DNA of 64,000 bases from Torymus aiolomorphi (lineage: Eukaryota > Arthropoda > Insecta > Hymenoptera > Torymidae): positions 191,696,604 through 191,760,603 of the forward strand of contig CM070873.1 of assembly GCA_036365515.1 (NCBI GenBank), written 5' to 3'. The translations under genes were made by a program, and so were the position numbers. The notes beneath the pieces are model-generated. The model ran no database searches and was not told where the DNA came from. It saw only the letters and a program-made list of their open reading frames with translations. Below, one piece after another: positions 62,650 through 64,000 of the stretch (positions are counted from its first letter, which is position 1; every line of letters starts with the position of its first letter).

Positions 62650-64000
62650 GGCATAGCTTAGTGTGTGTGCGAATATGCGTACAGGTGTGCGTGCGCGTGT
62701 GTGCGGCCACTCGCAAATCTGCGGACCACGTGGGGAGCTAACAGCTCTTTTGACGGTACAGCGGTGACCAATCAGCTCTTCCCATGCTGCGCTTTCCGCG
62801 GTCATTAAAGCATCTTGTTGGGAGACACAACCAATGAGCTGATTTTACACTGTGCAGTCACAGATCACGAGTGCTTTCTTTGAGCTGCTACATCAGTGCC
62901 ACTAGCTTTCCAGGGTGTGGCCCTTCGATGCGTCGGTAGCAGACGGATCACGGATGTAACCGTATGGATAACTGAAACAGTATTTGAAGCAACTACTTCC
63001 AGCAGCCGACAGCCGACTTCCCGCAGTTGACATCCGACTTCCACCAGCCAACGGGCGACTTCCAACAGTCGACTTCCTGCTGGTCATCCGTTCCCCGAAA
63101 AGTGTGCCGCGTTTTCATCAGTAGACATTTTTAGCTCACCGGATCGCCGCATCTTTTTTAATCTCGGTTTTAAATAATGTGCAGCTGCAACTCGATGTAC
63201 ATGACATTTTCTCATTCATCAGCAAAATTCCACAGCGTCGTACGATCAAATAAAGGAGAAAAAACAATTTCAACTTTCTTTCCTCAAGAAAAATTGTTTC
63301 CTTATGTAATTCAATAGTCAAAATAGTGTGCAGCTGCAACTCGATGTACGTGACGTTTCCTCATTAATCAGCAAAATTCCACAGTGTCGTACGATTAAAA
63401 TAAAAGAGAAAAAAAGTCGACACGTTTCTCGTTTGGAAAATTCGATAGGATACATAACAAGATGCAATTTCGACGACTGTAAGTTCTGACTAATTTGAGG
63501 TAAGACGATATAATTCGCCAGCAGAGAGTTCACGTGCGATGAGATCATCCGTGTCAAAGACGAACGGTCGACCGTCTGTCAGTCGCGTATATCGTCTTGT
63601 CGCGTGAACATATCCGTCGCAAAGTATCATGAGTGTATTGTGAGGATTCTGAAGTGCGTCGTGTGCCTCTCTTGTACCCCATGCAAATGCTGTGTGCGAG
63701 TACGTTATGTAGATAGTGATTCTACACAAAAATTCGGGTGTACCGTTCCACGAGAGTGTCGCGAAAGTGTAATCTATGATGAAGTGGCCTTATGGGATGT
63801 GAAGTTACGATTTTTCTATTTTTCCAAGCCGTGCGCGTGGGTACTGGTCACTCGCAGTGCAATACATAGGAGGCTATACACAACAGTTGTAAAAAACCAG
63901 AAAAAACCCCATGGATCTGAAATTTTTTTATGTGGGTACCCTTGCCATGGTACAGAGAAGCTATACACAAAAGTTATAAAATACACCATAAAAACCCCAT
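62650..64000 (+). repeat. Third TIR-like copy (solo or partial second element)
   Basis: About 1.35 kb diverged from but clearly related to the right TIR in the same orientation: AACTGAAACAGTATTTGAAG (62970), CAACTCGATGTACATGACAT (63187), then the segment matching 61460-61860. It continues past the window end. It keeps both features that are lost singly in the two Polinton TIRs. Confidence 0.8.

Overview
The window is eukaryotic, transposon-dense DNA. It is AT-rich and carries BEL/Pao, DIRS-like, Gypsy-like and Penelope-like retroelements, Transib, hAT, DDE and Tc1-type DNA elements, a Helitron and a Polinton. This mixture is typical of an arthropod, most likely an insect; the species cannot be read from the sequence. 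I see no rRNA genes, operons, bacterial genes or CRISPR. At most one piece looks like host coding sequence, a possible terminal exon near 40.66-41.10 kb. All boundaries and family names come from reading the sequence, not from searches.

Layout. 1-9.96 kb: a BEL/Pao retrotransposon (gag 2908, 3' LTR ends 9959). Its first half is repeated in inverted orientation at 1-2174, and its reverse transcriptase is split by a non-autonomous Transib element (5417-6726). That element starts with CACAGTG, has a CGACG target duplication, and is filled with a telomere-like 15-bp minisatellite. 9.97-14.6 kb: fold-back elements, an E-box-rich MITE, and a broken zinc-finger transposon protein. 15.0-18.5 kb: a decayed DIRS-like element (RT, RNase H, tyrosine recombinase). 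18.8-19.35 kb: a TA-flanked MITE. 19.5-32.8 kb: a nest of elements. A DDE transposase gene is split by hAT element X, X is split by a second copy Y of the same family, and Y is split by a minus-strand Gypsy-like LTR element without visible pol. The target duplications are 8, 8 and 4 bp. X also carries a hammerhead-like fold-back element. 34.3-39.5 kb: a split Penelope-like RT between inverted repeats. 42.7-46.9 kb: a Helitron-type hairpin and dense short repeats. 46.97-49.6 kb: a minus-strand Helitron remnant carrying another hammerhead-like fold-back. 50.4-62.6 kb: a Polinton/adintovirus-like element with long terminal inverted repeats (TIRs), followed by a third TIR-like copy to the window end.

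The Polinton is the most gene-rich unit. All its genes lie on the + strand: packaging ATPase, pX-like core peptide, conserved unknown protein, phospholipase A2-like protein, integrase with chromodomain, penton-like minor capsid protein, pVI-like core protein, major capsid protein, unknown protein, adenain-type protease, and a 258-aa unknown. These cover virion assembly, maturation and integration. The protein-primed DNA polymerase B normally present is missing. Most genes carry frameshifts, and the protease has a stop right after its catalytic His, so this copy looks dead, although the major capsid and 258-aa frames are intact.

Two themes recur: fold-back (inverted-duplicate) structures at many scales, and elements inserted into elements. 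The first needs read-level checking, because chimeric assembly can produce the same picture.
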